Positions 24,607 through 33,659 of a DNA stretch of 64,000 bases are shown here, one piece after another (position 1 is the first letter of the stretch; each line of letters opens with the position of its first letter). Origin of the DNA: DASQFI01 sp035633215 (lineage in GTDB: Bacteria > Acidobacteriota > Vicinamibacteria > Vicinamibacterales > SCN-69-37). The notes beneath the pieces were generated by a model. That model had not been told where the DNA came from. It made no database searches and was given only the letters and a program-made list of their open reading frames with translations. The stretch lies in contig DASQFI010000030.1 of NCBI GenBank assembly GCA_035633215.1, positions 20,764-84,763 on the forward strand, given 5' to 3'. The position numbers and the translations under genes are program-made.

Positions 24607-25161
24607 CCGTGCGGAGATCAGCCCCAGGACCTCCGTTGCCTCGATCACCGTTGCGTCGCTGGTCGAAAGCTCGCGCACTGATTCGACGCGAAGGCCGGAA
24701 GCAGCACGGTCGAAGAGCGTGACATTCATCCACGCTGCTTCATAGGTTGACCACCACCGCAGCCCATTCGCATCGCGATTGCGCTCGTACATCGTGCGTG
24801 CCCGTGGTTGTGTCACGGCGCGCTGACGCGTGGCTACGACCGAAGGCCGAAGGCCGGCGCGGAGCAGGACGGCAGGGTTGTCGAGATCGATGAGCTTGCC
24901 GGGATTGGTCAGTTCGAGGCTGGCAATCGCAAGCGGCAGCCCGCGGCGGCGGAGGAGCGAGGGCGCCAGGCGCTGGCTGCGGAACCGCGCGAGTTGCTCG
25001 ACGACCGAGGACACTTCGCGCTCCGCCAAGTACAGGCAGCCGTAAAGATCGGGATTGTCGTGGCGGCCCTCGCCCTGCAGCGATCTGGGAAACCAGAGGG
25101 GCCCGTCCGCCTCGTCCGGCTTCGCGCGGTCGTTCCACGCGAAGCAGCGGTAGAGCTTCAC
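24598..25161 (-). CDS. RES-domain toxin
   Basis: The GTG at 25161 overlaps the antitoxin stop (GTGA) and gives a 187-residue protein. The RES fold is recognisable from VKLYRCFAWNDRAK with its conserved arginine, GPLWFPRSLQGEGRHDNPDLYG and LYLAEREVSSVVEQLARF, where the glutamate is a conserved site residue. RES toxins degrade NAD+ and arrest growth. A longer frame upstream of the GTG is just the antitoxin gene in another frame. The partner antitoxin is immediately upstream. Confidence 0.88.
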   Translation of the reverse strand: MKLYRCFAWNDRAKPDEADGPLWFPRSLQGEGRHDNPDLYGCLYLAEREVSSVVEQLARFRSQRLAPSLLRRRGLPLAIASLELTNPGKLIDLDNPAVLLRAGLRPSVVATRQRAVTQPRARTMYERNRDANGLRWWSTYEAAWMNVTLFDRAASGLRVESVRELSTSDATVIEATEVLGLISARSR

Positions 25162-25490
25162 GCGAACGTGTCCGAGCGTTCCGCCCGAATCGCGCGCATC
25201 AGTTCTTCGGTCCGTCCCAGACGAATGAGGTCCACGGGCCGGCGGTCGCCGAGGATGGGATTCAGTCCGAAGAGCCACGCCAGGGCCGCGTCGCGATCGT
25301 AGAGGCGCAGCAGGTTGGCCCAGACCAGCTCGAGCAGGTCGATTTTTTCGGCGTTGAGCAGGTCGATCCCGGCGCCGCGGAGCCAGCGCGTGATTTGGGA
25401 GCGGTCGACGCCCAGAAGCTCCGCCAGCTTGGACGCGGTCCGGAAGTCCTCGCGGAGCGCTTCGACTTTGCGTGCCACGGCGACGGGCAT
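25158..25490 (-). CDS. Xre/MbcA-ParS-type antitoxin of the RES pair
   Basis: The ATG at 25490 gives 110 residues. An N-terminal helix-turn-helix (ASKLAELLGVDRSQITRWLRG) is followed by the C-terminal MbcA/ParS/Xre toxin-binding module (ALAWLFGLNPILGDRRPVDLIRLG), whose GxxP and RPVDLI motifs are diagnostic. It overlaps the toxin by four nt. The start codon coincides with the predicted transcription start, so no ribosome site is expected. A TTG six codons upstream lies inside the promoter and is rejected. Confidence 0.87.
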   Translation of the reverse strand: MPVAVARKVEALREDFRTASKLAELLGVDRSQITRWLRGAGIDLLNAEKIDLLELVWANLLRLYDRDAALAWLFGLNPILGDRRPVDLIRLGRTEELMRAIRAERSDTFA

Positions 25491-25496
25491 GAGCTG

Positions 25497-25540
25497 AGTA
25501 TAGCGCAACAGAATCTGTTGCGCAACAAAAAGTGTTGCGC
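25497..25540 (-). promoter_or_regulatory. RES-Xre promoter with two overlapping palindromic operators
   Basis: On the minus strand, -35 TTGCGC (25520 to 25525), a 17-nt spacer and -10 TATACT (25497 to 25502) predict a start of transcription at the antitoxin ATG. Palindrome one (25503 to 25523) has ten-nt arms GCGCAACAGA/TCTGTTGCGC around one base and fills the spacer. Palindrome two (25520 to 25540) has eight-nt arms GCGCAACA/TGTTGCGC around five bases and covers the -35 box. The two share one half-site. Confidence 0.75.
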
Positions 25541-28447
25541 CTACCGGGCAGTGACCGGGCCAAGCCGCTGATCGAGCCAGTCGAGCACCGTCTTCACGAC
25601 CTGACTCCGCTGCTGCCCCACGACGAAGTGACCGCCGACGAGGACGACGTGCCTCTTTTGATCGCGCGGCGTCCCGAGCAGATCAAAGAAAGGCTTCTGT
25701 CCGGCTTCGACAGGGTAGATGAAGTCGCCGCTGCCGTTGACCATGAGCGTCGGAAGTGTGACGCGAGGGAGATAGTTCACGCTATCGAGCGCCGGCGGCA
25801 CGTCAAAAGACTGGGTGAGTCCCCCATCCAGCAACACGGCCGTTTTGAAGCGCGTCTCGAGCGACAGGAGGCGCGGCGCGATCGAGGCGCCCCAGCTCAC
25901 GCCCATGAAGGCGATCGCGTCGTGCCGGATGTCGGCGCGGGACTGCAGGTACTCCATCGCGCGCCGGCCGTCGTTGACGACCCGGATGATCCAGTCCTGG
26001 TAGGCGCGGGTCCGGTTCGGCCAGACTGTGGTCTGGCCCGCGTTGCGTTCGAACGTGCCGGAGTAAATGGGGAAGATAACGGCGCGCCCGCTCTGGATGA
26101 CGTAGTCCAATGCTCGGAAGTCGCCGCGCGGCGATCCAATCACCGACGACGAGTCGGCCTTGGTGACGGCTGCCGCGCCAGGCGCAAACAGCACCGCCTG
26201 GTACGGCGGCGGTACGTGCTTGGGGAGAAACACGTACGCCGGTACGCGCTCATCGCCGTAGGCGGCGCGGAAGCTGACTTTCTCCACGACCCAGTGAGCG
26301 GCGCTTTCGTCCCGCGCGTCGATCGTGGCATCGAGCGGCCGAGGATCGTAGGCAAACAGCCCGCGAAAGGCGGCGAAGACCTGATCCGGGACCGGTCGCT
26401 CGGCGTGGAAGTCGCGCCTGGTCACCGCAATCGGATTGGTCAGGGTCGCGGAGAGCGGCGTGTCGAGATAGCTGACGAGCCGGAAGCCGTTGTCTTCAGA
26501 CCGGTCGAACGGCGCGCGCGCGTCGGCAAACGTAAACATGTGCGCCGGATCGCGCCACGATCCGCCGAGCAGGTATCGACCCTGGCTGCCGGCGACCGCG
26601 TTGGCGCACCACTCCTTGGCATTGCCGGCCGTATCCATAGCGCCCTCGGGACTCAGCGCAGGATTGCTGCCCACCAAAGCCGGTCCCTTTCCATTCAGAT
26701 TGCTCAATGGAGTGATGTAGGCCGCCTGGTTGAGACCCGCCGCCCGGACCCAATGGTAGATGGTCGGGAGGCCGCGGCCGGAAAACCTCGCGAACGCGTC
26801 CGCCTCGTACCAGCTCACGCCGGTCACCGGATAGTCGTCCTGGCCGGCCGGATACATGCCGACTTCCCACGTCGCGGGACCGGGGCGACCCGTGCGATCG
26901 CGAAACTCCGCCATCGCCTGTTCCCAGGTGAGCACGCGGCCGGCGTGCTCGAACGTGTGTGCCCAGTACTCGCGTTTGGCGTAGCCGCCCGCGTCGACGA
27001 AGGCCTTGTAGCGCCGGTTGGTCACCTCGAACTTGTCGATGAGGAACGCGCCGCCCGGCACCCGCGCGAGATAGTTGAATCCAGCCAGCTGGAGGTTCAT
27101 GGGGCCGGCGTGGATGACCAGCGTGTCCGCCGGAAACTTTCCAGCAGCGGTCAACGGCGAAAACGTTCGGTTGAATGGTCCGAGGACCTCGATCGGCGCG
27201 TACCCGTCGCGTTCGATCTTCCAGCGGAAGAATTCGCGCGCGATCCGCGCGCCCTTGATCGGCGTCTGGCCCAGAAGCCGATATGGCTGCGACGGCTGAT
27301 CGTACGGCTTGATGAACACGCTCGCCCCGGCGGGATCCGTGACGATGTCGCGCGTCTCGGCGATCCGGGCCGACAGATCGCGCAACCGCGGATCGCCGGG
27401 TGCCAGGCGTTCGACCTCTTCAAGCGCGGCGAGCGCGGGTGAATAGCGGTCTTTGTCGGCCATCTGCGTGATTTGGCCGATCAGATCCTCGGCGTGCCTG
27501 GCGTTCGCCGCGCGACGCATGAACCAGGCGGCCGTTCCGGCGGCCGTGAGCAGAGCGACAATCGCGGCGACGGTGACCAGCCGCCGGCTGCCAGATACCG
27601 TGGCTGCCGCCTGTGGGACCGTCGTCATCGTACCGGTCGCGGGGACGCACGCTGTCAGCGCCTGGATCATCTCGTGTGCCGACTGGTACCGGCCGTCGCG
27701 GTCCTTGGTCAACGCCCGCACCAGAATCCCCTCGATCGCCGGCGAAAGATCCGCACGCAGAGTGGATACGGCTGGCGGGGTCTCGTGAAGGATGTTGTGC
27801 AGAATCGCCACGTCGCGATCGCCGCCGAATGGCGGCCGACCGGTCAGCATCTCGTAGAGCACGACGCCGAGCGCCCAGAGATCGGCGCGGTGATCGACGG
27901 TGTAGCCGTGCACCTGCTCGGGCGCCATGTAGACGACGGTGCCGAGCGTCAGGCCCGTTCGAGTCGGACCGGTCCGATCGAGAATCTTCGCGATGCCGAA
28001 GTCGACGATCTTGATCAGATCGCCGCGCGTCACGATCACGTTGGCCGGCTTGATGTCGCGATGCACGATTCCGGCGTGGTGCGCGTGGTCGAGCCCGCGG
28101 GCGATCTGCAGCGCGAAGTCGAGCGCCTCGGGCACGGAGAGCGGCCCGCGCGCGATCCGATCGCGCAGCGTCTCGCCCTCGTAGTACGCCATCGCGATGA
28201 ACAGCTGCTCGTCGACAGCGTCCACGTCGTAGATGGCGCAGATGTTCGGATGATCGAGCGCGGAGGCCGCCTGCGCTTCCTGGATGAACCGCTCCCGCGC
28301 CGCCTCATCCCGGGTCAGTTCCGGGGGCAGGAACTTGAGCGCGACGGTGCGTTTCAGGCGGGAGTCCTCGGCCTGATAGACGACGCCCATCCCGCCGGCA
28401 CCCAGCCGCTTGAGGATGCGGTAGTGCGAGACGACTCGGCCTTCCAT
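25541..28447 (-). CDS. Ser/Thr kinase fused to sulfatase-modifying-factor-like domain and alpha/beta hydrolase
   Basis: The ATG at 28447 (MEGRVVSHYRILKRLG) is chosen over an upstream GC-rich extension. The 968-residue protein has three parts. The kinase spans about residues 8 to 270 (GAGGMGVVYQA, VALKFLP, HRDIKPANVI, DFGIAKIL). A membrane helix follows near residue 295. Next is an FGE/SUMF1-like domain around 440 to 650 (PGGAFLIDKFEVTNRRYKAF, WYEADAFARFSGRGLPT, GNAKEWCANA, GGSWRDP). A C-terminal hydrolase has the GVSWGAS elbow and VGGHF histidine. It probably senses and acts at the membrane. A broken paralogue lies at 22802 to 23525. Confidence 0.88.
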   Translation of the reverse strand: MEGRVVSHYRILKRLGAGGMGVVYQAEDSRLKRTVALKFLPPELTRDEAARERFIQEAQAASALDHPNICAIYDVDAVDEQLFIAMAYYEGETLRDRIARGPLSVPEALDFALQIARGLDHAHHAGIVHRDIKPANVIVTRGDLIKIVDFGIAKILDRTGPTRTGLTLGTVVYMAPEQVHGYTVDHRADLWALGVVLYEMLTGRPPFGGDRDVAILHNILHETPPAVSTLRADLSPAIEGILVRALTKDRDGRYQSAHEMIQALTACVPATGTMTTVPQAAATVSGSRRLVTVAAIVALLTAAGTAAWFMRRAANARHAEDLIGQITQMADKDRYSPALAALEEVERLAPGDPRLRDLSARIAETRDIVTDPAGASVFIKPYDQPSQPYRLLGQTPIKGARIAREFFRWKIERDGYAPIEVLGPFNRTFSPLTAAGKFPADTLVIHAGPMNLQLAGFNYLARVPGGAFLIDKFEVTNRRYKAFVDAGGYAKREYWAHTFEHAGRVLTWEQAMAEFRDRTGRPGPATWEVGMYPAGQDDYPVTGVSWYEADAFARFSGRGLPTIYHWVRAAGLNQAAYITPLSNLNGKGPALVGSNPALSPEGAMDTAGNAKEWCANAVAGSQGRYLLGGSWRDPAHMFTFADARAPFDRSEDNGFRLVSYLDTPLSATLTNPIAVTRRDFHAERPVPDQVFAAFRGLFAYDPRPLDATIDARDESAAHWVVEKVSFRAAYGDERVPAYVFLPKHVPPPYQAVLFAPGAAAVTKADSSSVIGSPRGDFRALDYVIQSGRAVIFPIYSGTFERNAGQTTVWPNRTRAYQDWIIRVVNDGRRAMEYLQSRADIRHDAIAFMGVSWGASIAPRLLSLETRFKTAVLLDGGLTQSFDVPPALDSVNYLPRVTLPTLMVNGSGDFIYPVEAGQKPFFDLLGTPRDQKRHVVLVGGHFVVGQQRSQVVKTVLDWLDQRLGPVTAR

Positions 28448-28456
28448 CTTGTTTCC

Positions 28457-28473
28457 GGGGGGCTTCGCCCCCC
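28457..28473 (-). promoter_or_regulatory. GC hairpin just upstream of the kinase-FGE-hydrolase start
   Basis: Seven-bp arms GGGGGGC and GCCCCCC flank a three-nt loop, ending about ten nt before the ATG at 28447. Formed in the mRNA leader it would sit next to the ribosome site. The rest of the 250-nt divergent gap up to the amidase gene is GC-rich low-complexity sequence with no other element I can name. Confidence 0.4.
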
Positions 28474-28701
28474 GCGGCCCCCTTACGGCGTCGCTCGCGG
28501 GGACCCCTGCGCCCAGCTCCGCTCCGCCGACTCGCTCGCTGCCGCTCGCTCGTGCGCTCCCTACCGCTCGCGAGGGGCGCGCGCACATCTTAGCGCCGGA
28601 TCAGGCTGGGCACGCGCCAACCAGCACTATCTGCGCCGGTTCTTCCACTTGAACCTCGCCGAATGGGTGGTCAGAATGGTCCTCCTTCGTCGCAACCAAC
28701 A

Positions 28702-30399
28702 ATGACCCCCGACCGTCGCGCTTTTCTCGCCGTGTTCGCGTCGGCTGGCCTGACGTCTACGCTGCTGCCCGGCGTCCTCTGGGCGCAGATGCAGCAGGGC
28801 ACCAGGCCGGTGACGATGGAGATGGTCCGCGAGGCCGCGCGACTTGCGGGCCTGAACTTCTCGGACGAGGAGAGTCAGGACCTCGCGGCGTCCCTCTCGA
28901 GCCTGGCCCGCGGCGCTGAGGGCATCGACAAACCGACGCTCTCGAACGCCTCGCCGCTGCCCATTCATTTCGATCCGCGTCCGCCCGGCATCCCGCTTGC
29001 GCCGCTGCCGGCGGCGGTGTTCCGGATCGAACCGGCGCCGCGGGTGACGCGTCCGCGCGTGCTTGAAGTCGTCGCCTACTGGCCCGTCACCCACCTCGCG
29101 CATCTCCTGCGCACGCGACAGGTCACGTCGCACGAGCTCACCGCGATGTATCTAGACCGACTGAAGCGGTACCACCCGCAGCTGAACTGTGTCGCGTCGT
29201 TGACCGAAGAACGCGCGCTCGCAGAAGCCGCCGCCGCCGACAAGGAGATCTCGGCAGGCAAGTACCGCGGCGTGCTGCACGGCGTTCCCTACGGTGTGAA
29301 AGACATCATTGCCGCCAGGGGCTATCCAACCCGGTGGGGCGCGAAGCCGCTGGACGCGCAGATCTTCGACGAGGACGCCACCGTCGTCCGGCGGCTGAAC
29401 CAGGCGGGCGCGGTGCTCATGGCCAAGCTCACCACGGGCGAGCTGGCGTTCGGCGATCAGTGGTCGGGCGGCCGCACCAACAATCCCTGGAATCCGGCGC
29501 AGGGATCGAGTGGATCGTCGGCCGGCTCGGGCGCGGCGCCCGCCGCGGGTCTCGTCGGATTCGCGATCGGCACCGATACGGGCGGCTCGATTCTCTCGCC
29601 GGCCGGCCGCTGCGGCATCGTCGGCCTGCGGCCCACGTTCGGCCGGGTCAGCCGCTTCGGGGTCATGACCGCCGGCAGCACGCTCGACAAGGTCGGCCCG
29701 ATGTGCCGTCACGCACAGGACTGCGCGATCGTGCTGCACGCCATCGCTGGACCGGACAGTCTGGACCTGGCTGTTGCCGACGGCATTCCGGTCGCCTGGG
29801 ACGCCACGTCTGGCCGCTATCCGAAGCGAATCGGCTACGTGCCGGCGATGTTCGAGGCGGAACAGAACGCGGAACGCCGCGAGAACAACGCGCGCGTGTT
29901 CGATGTCCTGAAGCGGCTCGGATGCACGCTGCACGAGGTGCAGGTTCCGGGTGGCGACCTCACGTATTTCATCGAGTACACGGAGCGCGCTGCGGCGTTC
30001 GACACGTTGACGACCGGCGGACTCTATAAAGGTGTCAGCCAACGCACGGGCCGCTACCTTCGCGCGTGTAAGCTCGTCACGGCCGTGGATTATCTGCAGG
30101 CAAACAGGCGCCGCGCCGCGATCATGCAGGAGGTCGCGAAAGCGATGACCAAGGTCGACGCGGTGATGTTCACGGCGCTGACGCTCGATTCACGCACGAG
30201 CTTGAATCCGGTGATGAGCCTCACCGGACATCCGTCGCTCGCGGTCCCGAATGGCTTCGAGGCAAATGGATCGCCCACCAGCGTGATGTTCTCGGGTCAC
30301 CTGTATCGCGAAGGTGAGATCGTGGCGCTCGCAAAGGCCTATCAGGACCTGACCGGGCATCACCTGAAGCAGCCGCCTCTCTTTGCCGTCAGCGGCTAG
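28702..30399 (+). CDS. Amidase-signature-family hydrolase, exported
   Basis: The start at 28702 gives an N terminus with twin arginines and a hydrophobic stretch (PDRRAFLAVFASAGLTSTLL), fitting Tat export. The 565-residue protein carries the amidase signature: lysine in YGVKDIIA, the Ser-rich QGSSGSSAGSGAAPAAGLV, and the nucleophile region GTDTGGSILSPAGRCGIVGL, which completes the Ser-cisSer-Lys triad. The N-terminal 120 residues precede the usual domain and may be a helical cap. It likely hydrolyses amides in the periplasm. A degenerate copy of its 3' end lies at 52309 to 52407. Confidence 0.9.
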   Translation: MTPDRRAFLAVFASAGLTSTLLPGVLWAQMQQGTRPVTMEMVREAARLAGLNFSDEESQDLAASLSSLARGAEGIDKPTLSNASPLPIHFDPRPPGIPLAPLPAAVFRIEPAPRVTRPRVLEVVAYWPVTHLAHLLRTRQVTSHELTAMYLDRLKRYHPQLNCVASLTEERALAEAAAADKEISAGKYRGVLHGVPYGVKDIIAARGYPTRWGAKPLDAQIFDEDATVVRRLNQAGAVLMAKLTTGELAFGDQWSGGRTNNPWNPAQGSSGSSAGSGAAPAAGLVGFAIGTDTGGSILSPAGRCGIVGLRPTFGRVSRFGVMTAGSTLDKVGPMCRHAQDCAIVLHAIAGPDSLDLAVADGIPVAWDATSGRYPKRIGYVPAMFEAEQNAERRENNARVFDVLKRLGCTLHEVQVPGGDLTYFIEYTERAAAFDTLTTGGLYKGVSQRTGRYLRACKLVTAVDYLQANRRRAAIMQEVAKAMTKVDAVMFTALTLDSRTSLNPVMSLTGHPSLAVPNGFEANGSPTSVMFSGHLYREGEIVALAKAYQDLTGHHLKQPPLFAVSG

Positions 30400-30509
30400 A
30401 GCGTTTTCGAGAAGCGTCCGCAGAGAGGCCGAGTGTCACCCATGTCTCAGCCGTGGGTCGAGGCAGTGCCGTGGCCGAACCTCACGTGGAGCGAAGGAGG
30501 CGCGATACG

Positions 30510-30716
30510 TCACCGTCGCGACGCGCCTGCGCGAGATCTCGGGCGACAACGCGATCGTGCTCGCCATCCAGCAGAGCGGCAGCGTCCGCTCGTTTCGTGT
30601 TCGACCTGAAGCCGGACCCGTCGGCGCCCGTTCGGACCGAGGTCATCGACGCGGCCGACGTGTCGTGCCGGCCGCCCCGCCGCCGGCGGTTGTCTGGCGG
30701 TGACGCGAAGGGCCAC
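30510..30716 (+). pseudogene. Unidentified frameshifted coding remnant
   Basis: Coding-like sequence appears in two plus-strand frames that can be joined near 30590: RYVTVATRLREISGDNAIVL in one, then FVFDLKPDPSAPVRTEVIDA in the other. No start codon or complete domain is evident and I do not recognise the family. It occupies part of the 577-nt gap between the amidase and the kinase, the remainder of which holds a permease remnant. Confidence 0.3.
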
Positions 30717-30730
30717 GGGCCAATGCGTTC

Positions 30731-30976
30731 CTATGTCGATCGCATGGCCACCATCGGCTGGACCGACGCGGCGCGGCGTGCACGGGCGAGACTGGCGAGG
30801 ACCGCGGTGAGTATCGCAATCGCGCCGCCGGCGACGTAGGCCAGCGGCTCGATGTTGCTGACGGGGAGCCCGCCCTCGATGCGAACAAGAACGGCCGTGA
30901 CGAGGACGATATCGGCGCGGTCGAAATCCGGGTCGACGAGAGCGACGACGATCGAAAGAACAACACGCCTAGTCCG
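30731..30976 (-). pseudogene. ADOP permease C-terminal remnant
   Basis: On the minus strand the last 43 codons read VSNIEPLAYVAGGAIAILTA, then VLASLARARRAASVQPMVAM and a stop at 30731. This matches the closing segment of ADOP permeases, for example VRPTDPFVLGTVAVLTGIVA and YRAARVDPLKV at the end of the gene at 15686 to 18469. The upstream half of the stretch, back to the kinase stop, is not clearly permease. The remnant is in the same frame as the kinase that precedes it and follows its stop by only one codon. Confidence 0.6.
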
Positions 30977-33610
30977 TTACTTTCCGGGCGCCTTCACGCC
31001 CAGTTCGTCGAACCAGTTCAAGACCACGCGGACGCCCGGCGGGCGTTCCGGTCCGACCAGCCGGCCCGCAAAAAAGCGGCGGCCGTCGCTGCTGACGCCA
31101 TACAAGTCGAATGACGCCGGCAGCGTGAACAGCGCGCGCGGCACGCCGATCTCGGGTCGCGGGCCGTCGTCCCGGAATGACGCGGCCATCATCGTGCGGC
31201 CGTCCTGGAAGAACAGTTCCCGTCCATCCGCAGACCAGAAGGCACTGTGGCCGCCCGCGGTCGATACGCGAACGGCTGCCGCGTCTGCCGAGACTGCCCT
31301 GACAAAGATCTCCGGGCGTCCCGACCTCGGTGAGGTGTACAGCAGCCACCGGTCGTTCGGTGAAACCTCGATGTCGGAAGGAGCCTGAGCAGAAAAAACC
31401 GGCGTCGGCGATTTGGCAGTCTCGACATCGACCGCGACCATTGCCGTCGTTCCGTCCTGTTTCCATTGCTTGACGAGGAGACGGCGGCCGTCCCGCGACC
31501 ACGACACCGGCGCCTCGTCATAATCTTCGGTCAGCAGCGCACGTTCGCCGGAGCCGTCGGGCCGGGCGACATACGTGTCGTACTGGCCTTTTCGCTCCGA
31601 GATGAATGCGAGCCACTCGCCCTTCGGATCCCAGCGTGGATCCATGTTGAGGCCTTTTACGTCCAGGCGGTCTTCGGTTCGTCGCACCAGATCGGCCACC
31701 CACACCTGGCTTGTTCCGCCCTCCGTGCGGCTCATTGCGACGCGACGGCCGTCCGGTGACAACGACGCAGCCCCGATCGCGCGCGCGGGCAACCCCAACG
31801 GTTCCACGACGCCTGACCGATCAATCCAGATGAGTTCCCGTTCGGGAACGGTCGGCCCCGGCAGATACGCGAGGACCCCTGTATCCGACACCGACAGCAA
31901 CGTGCCGATTTGGCCGCCATCGGGCACGACGCCGAACGCGTCAGGCAGAACCGTGACGGGTTCGCCCGTTGTCCGCTCGGCAGCCGCATCAAAGGGTACG
32001 ACGCGCCAGACTCCGCCGTAGAAAAAGAGAATGTGGCCCGAGCGCAAGTACCGGCCGTCGGTGCCGGGAAACAGGGCCCGGTACTTCCCGGTCGAGACGT
32101 CCAGCAGTGCGATGCGTGCGTCATTCACGCCCGTACCCGCCATCATGATGGTGAAGATCACGCGCTTCCCATCGGGAAGGAAGTGGGGGCGCCAGTGCCC
32201 GCGTTCACCCTGCGACCGATCCGGTTCGGTGACTTGACGCGCGGGTCCGCCCGCCGCCGGCACTGCCCACAAGCCTCCAGCCCACGCACGGGAAAACAGA
32301 ATCACATCCGCAGGGCCCCAGCTGCCGCCGGGCGAGTTCCCGTCAGTCTCCGCAAGTCTGACCGGATCGCCTCCGGTGAGCGACACGCGCTTCAGCTCAC
32401 CTTGCGCGAAGAATGCAACAGCGCCGCCGTCATGCGACATCATCGGTACCGCGGCGCCATCGGTGCCGGGAATGACCACGGCGTCGAAACTGTCCAGCGA
32501 CCGGCGATACAGACGCCCGCCGGCCCCGAACACGACAACCCGGCCGTCCGGCGTGAGCTGTGGCCACAATGTCTGCCCCACGATTGGAGCAGTGACAGAC
32601 AGGCGAATCGGCGCGGCAGCGTGCGGCGCGGGCGAGCTGTGCAACACCCAGCCGGCGCCGACGCCAAGCGCCAATGTGCCTGCCGCGACCGCCGACATTA
32701 CAAGGCCCGACCGACGCGTGCGGGTTTCCTGCGGCTCACCATCGTTGCCGCGCTCTTGTATCGCGGCCAGCTCCAGCAGGACGTCACCCATATCGCGCTG
32801 ACGTTTGCGGAGATCTCGTTCCAGGCATCGACCGAGCAAGTCCCTGAGGCGAGCCGGGACGCCCGGTGGCAGAGCGCCGAAGTCCGGCGTGTCCTTGATC
32901 ACAGCCGCCAGGACTTCGGTCACGTCGTCGCCCTTGAACACGCGGCGGCCCGCGAGCATTTCGTAAAGGACGGCGCCGAACGCCCAGATGTCTGCGCGCC
33001 TGTCCACAGGGCGGCCTTTCGCTTGCTCAGGCGCCATATATGCCGCGGAGCCGAGAATCACGCCCATCTGCGTCGCACGTGCCGTGAGGGTTGGGGAGTT
33101 CGCGACAGCCAGCCCGGACGCGTTCGCGGGACTGACGGCCTTCGCCAGGCCAAAATCCAGCACCTTCACGGTGCCGTCGGGTTTGATTCTGATGTTCGCG
33201 GGCTTCAGATCGCGGTGAATGATGCCTTGTTCGTGCGCCGACTCGAGTGCATCGGCCACCTGCCGGCCGATCGGCAGCGCATCGTCAAGCGCGATCGGCC
33301 CACGCGTGAGGATCGCGGCCAGGTCCTCGCCCTCGACGAGTTCCATCACCAGGGCACGCACAGCGCCCTGTTCTTCGATGCCGTAGATCGCCGCGATGTT
33401 CGGGTGATTCAGGACCGCGAGCGTTTTGGCCTCGCGCGAAAAGCGCGTCACACGATCGGCATCGAGCGCGAACGAGTCTGGCAGGACCTTGATGGCGACG
33501 TGGCGATCGAGCTTCGTGTCGCGGGCGCGATAGACTTCGCCCATACCGCCGGCGCCGAGCAGATCCGTGACCTCATATGGGCCGATCATGGCGCCTATCG
33601 GCAGCGGCAT
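30977..33610 (-). CDS. Ser/Thr protein kinase with PD40/TolB-like propeller
   Basis: The start at 33610 (MPLPIGAMIGPYEVTDLLG) gives 877 residues; MIGPYEV seven codons on is an alternative. Kinase motifs GAGGMGEVYRA, VAIKVLP, HRDLKPANIR, DFGLAKAV and MAPEQAKG are all present. A membrane helix lies near residue 310. The rest is a PD40 propeller with repeats such as ASLSPDGRRVAMSRT and APVSWSRDGRRLLVK and a terminal VVLNWFDELG segment seen in this kinase class. The gene is divergent from the M1 peptidase 49 nt away, so they share a short promoter region. Confidence 0.9.
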   Translation of the reverse strand: MPLPIGAMIGPYEVTDLLGAGGMGEVYRARDTKLDRHVAIKVLPDSFALDADRVTRFSREAKTLAVLNHPNIAAIYGIEEQGAVRALVMELVEGEDLAAILTRGPIALDDALPIGRQVADALESAHEQGIIHRDLKPANIRIKPDGTVKVLDFGLAKAVSPANASGLAVANSPTLTARATQMGVILGSAAYMAPEQAKGRPVDRRADIWAFGAVLYEMLAGRRVFKGDDVTEVLAAVIKDTPDFGALPPGVPARLRDLLGRCLERDLRKRQRDMGDVLLELAAIQERGNDGEPQETRTRRSGLVMSAVAAGTLALGVGAGWVLHSSPAPHAAAPIRLSVTAPIVGQTLWPQLTPDGRVVVFGAGGRLYRRSLDSFDAVVIPGTDGAAVPMMSHDGGAVAFFAQGELKRVSLTGGDPVRLAETDGNSPGGSWGPADVILFSRAWAGGLWAVPAAGGPARQVTEPDRSQGERGHWRPHFLPDGKRVIFTIMMAGTGVNDARIALLDVSTGKYRALFPGTDGRYLRSGHILFFYGGVWRVVPFDAAAERTTGEPVTVLPDAFGVVPDGGQIGTLLSVSDTGVLAYLPGPTVPERELIWIDRSGVVEPLGLPARAIGAASLSPDGRRVAMSRTEGGTSQVWVADLVRRTEDRLDVKGLNMDPRWDPKGEWLAFISERKGQYDTYVARPDGSGERALLTEDYDEAPVSWSRDGRRLLVKQWKQDGTTAMVAVDVETAKSPTPVFSAQAPSDIEVSPNDRWLLYTSPRSGRPEIFVRAVSADAAAVRVSTAGGHSAFWSADGRELFFQDGRTMMAASFRDDGPRPEIGVPRALFTLPASFDLYGVSSDGRRFFAGRLVGPERPPGVRVVLNWFDELGVKAPGK

Positions 33611-33659
33611 GGAGTGGGACAGTCTACTGCGGCCGGGCCGCGGGGTGCTGGAGGATGGC

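Noticed and set aside
24598..25563. A 321-codon version of the RES toxin
   Set aside because: Residues before the GTG at 25161 are the antitoxin gene in a shifted frame, arginine-rich and without similarity.
28474..28600. GC-rich low-complexity stretch as a mobile element or coding extension
   Set aside because: It has no terminal repeats and the extended N terminus of the kinase read through it is compositionally biased. It is treated as leader sequence.
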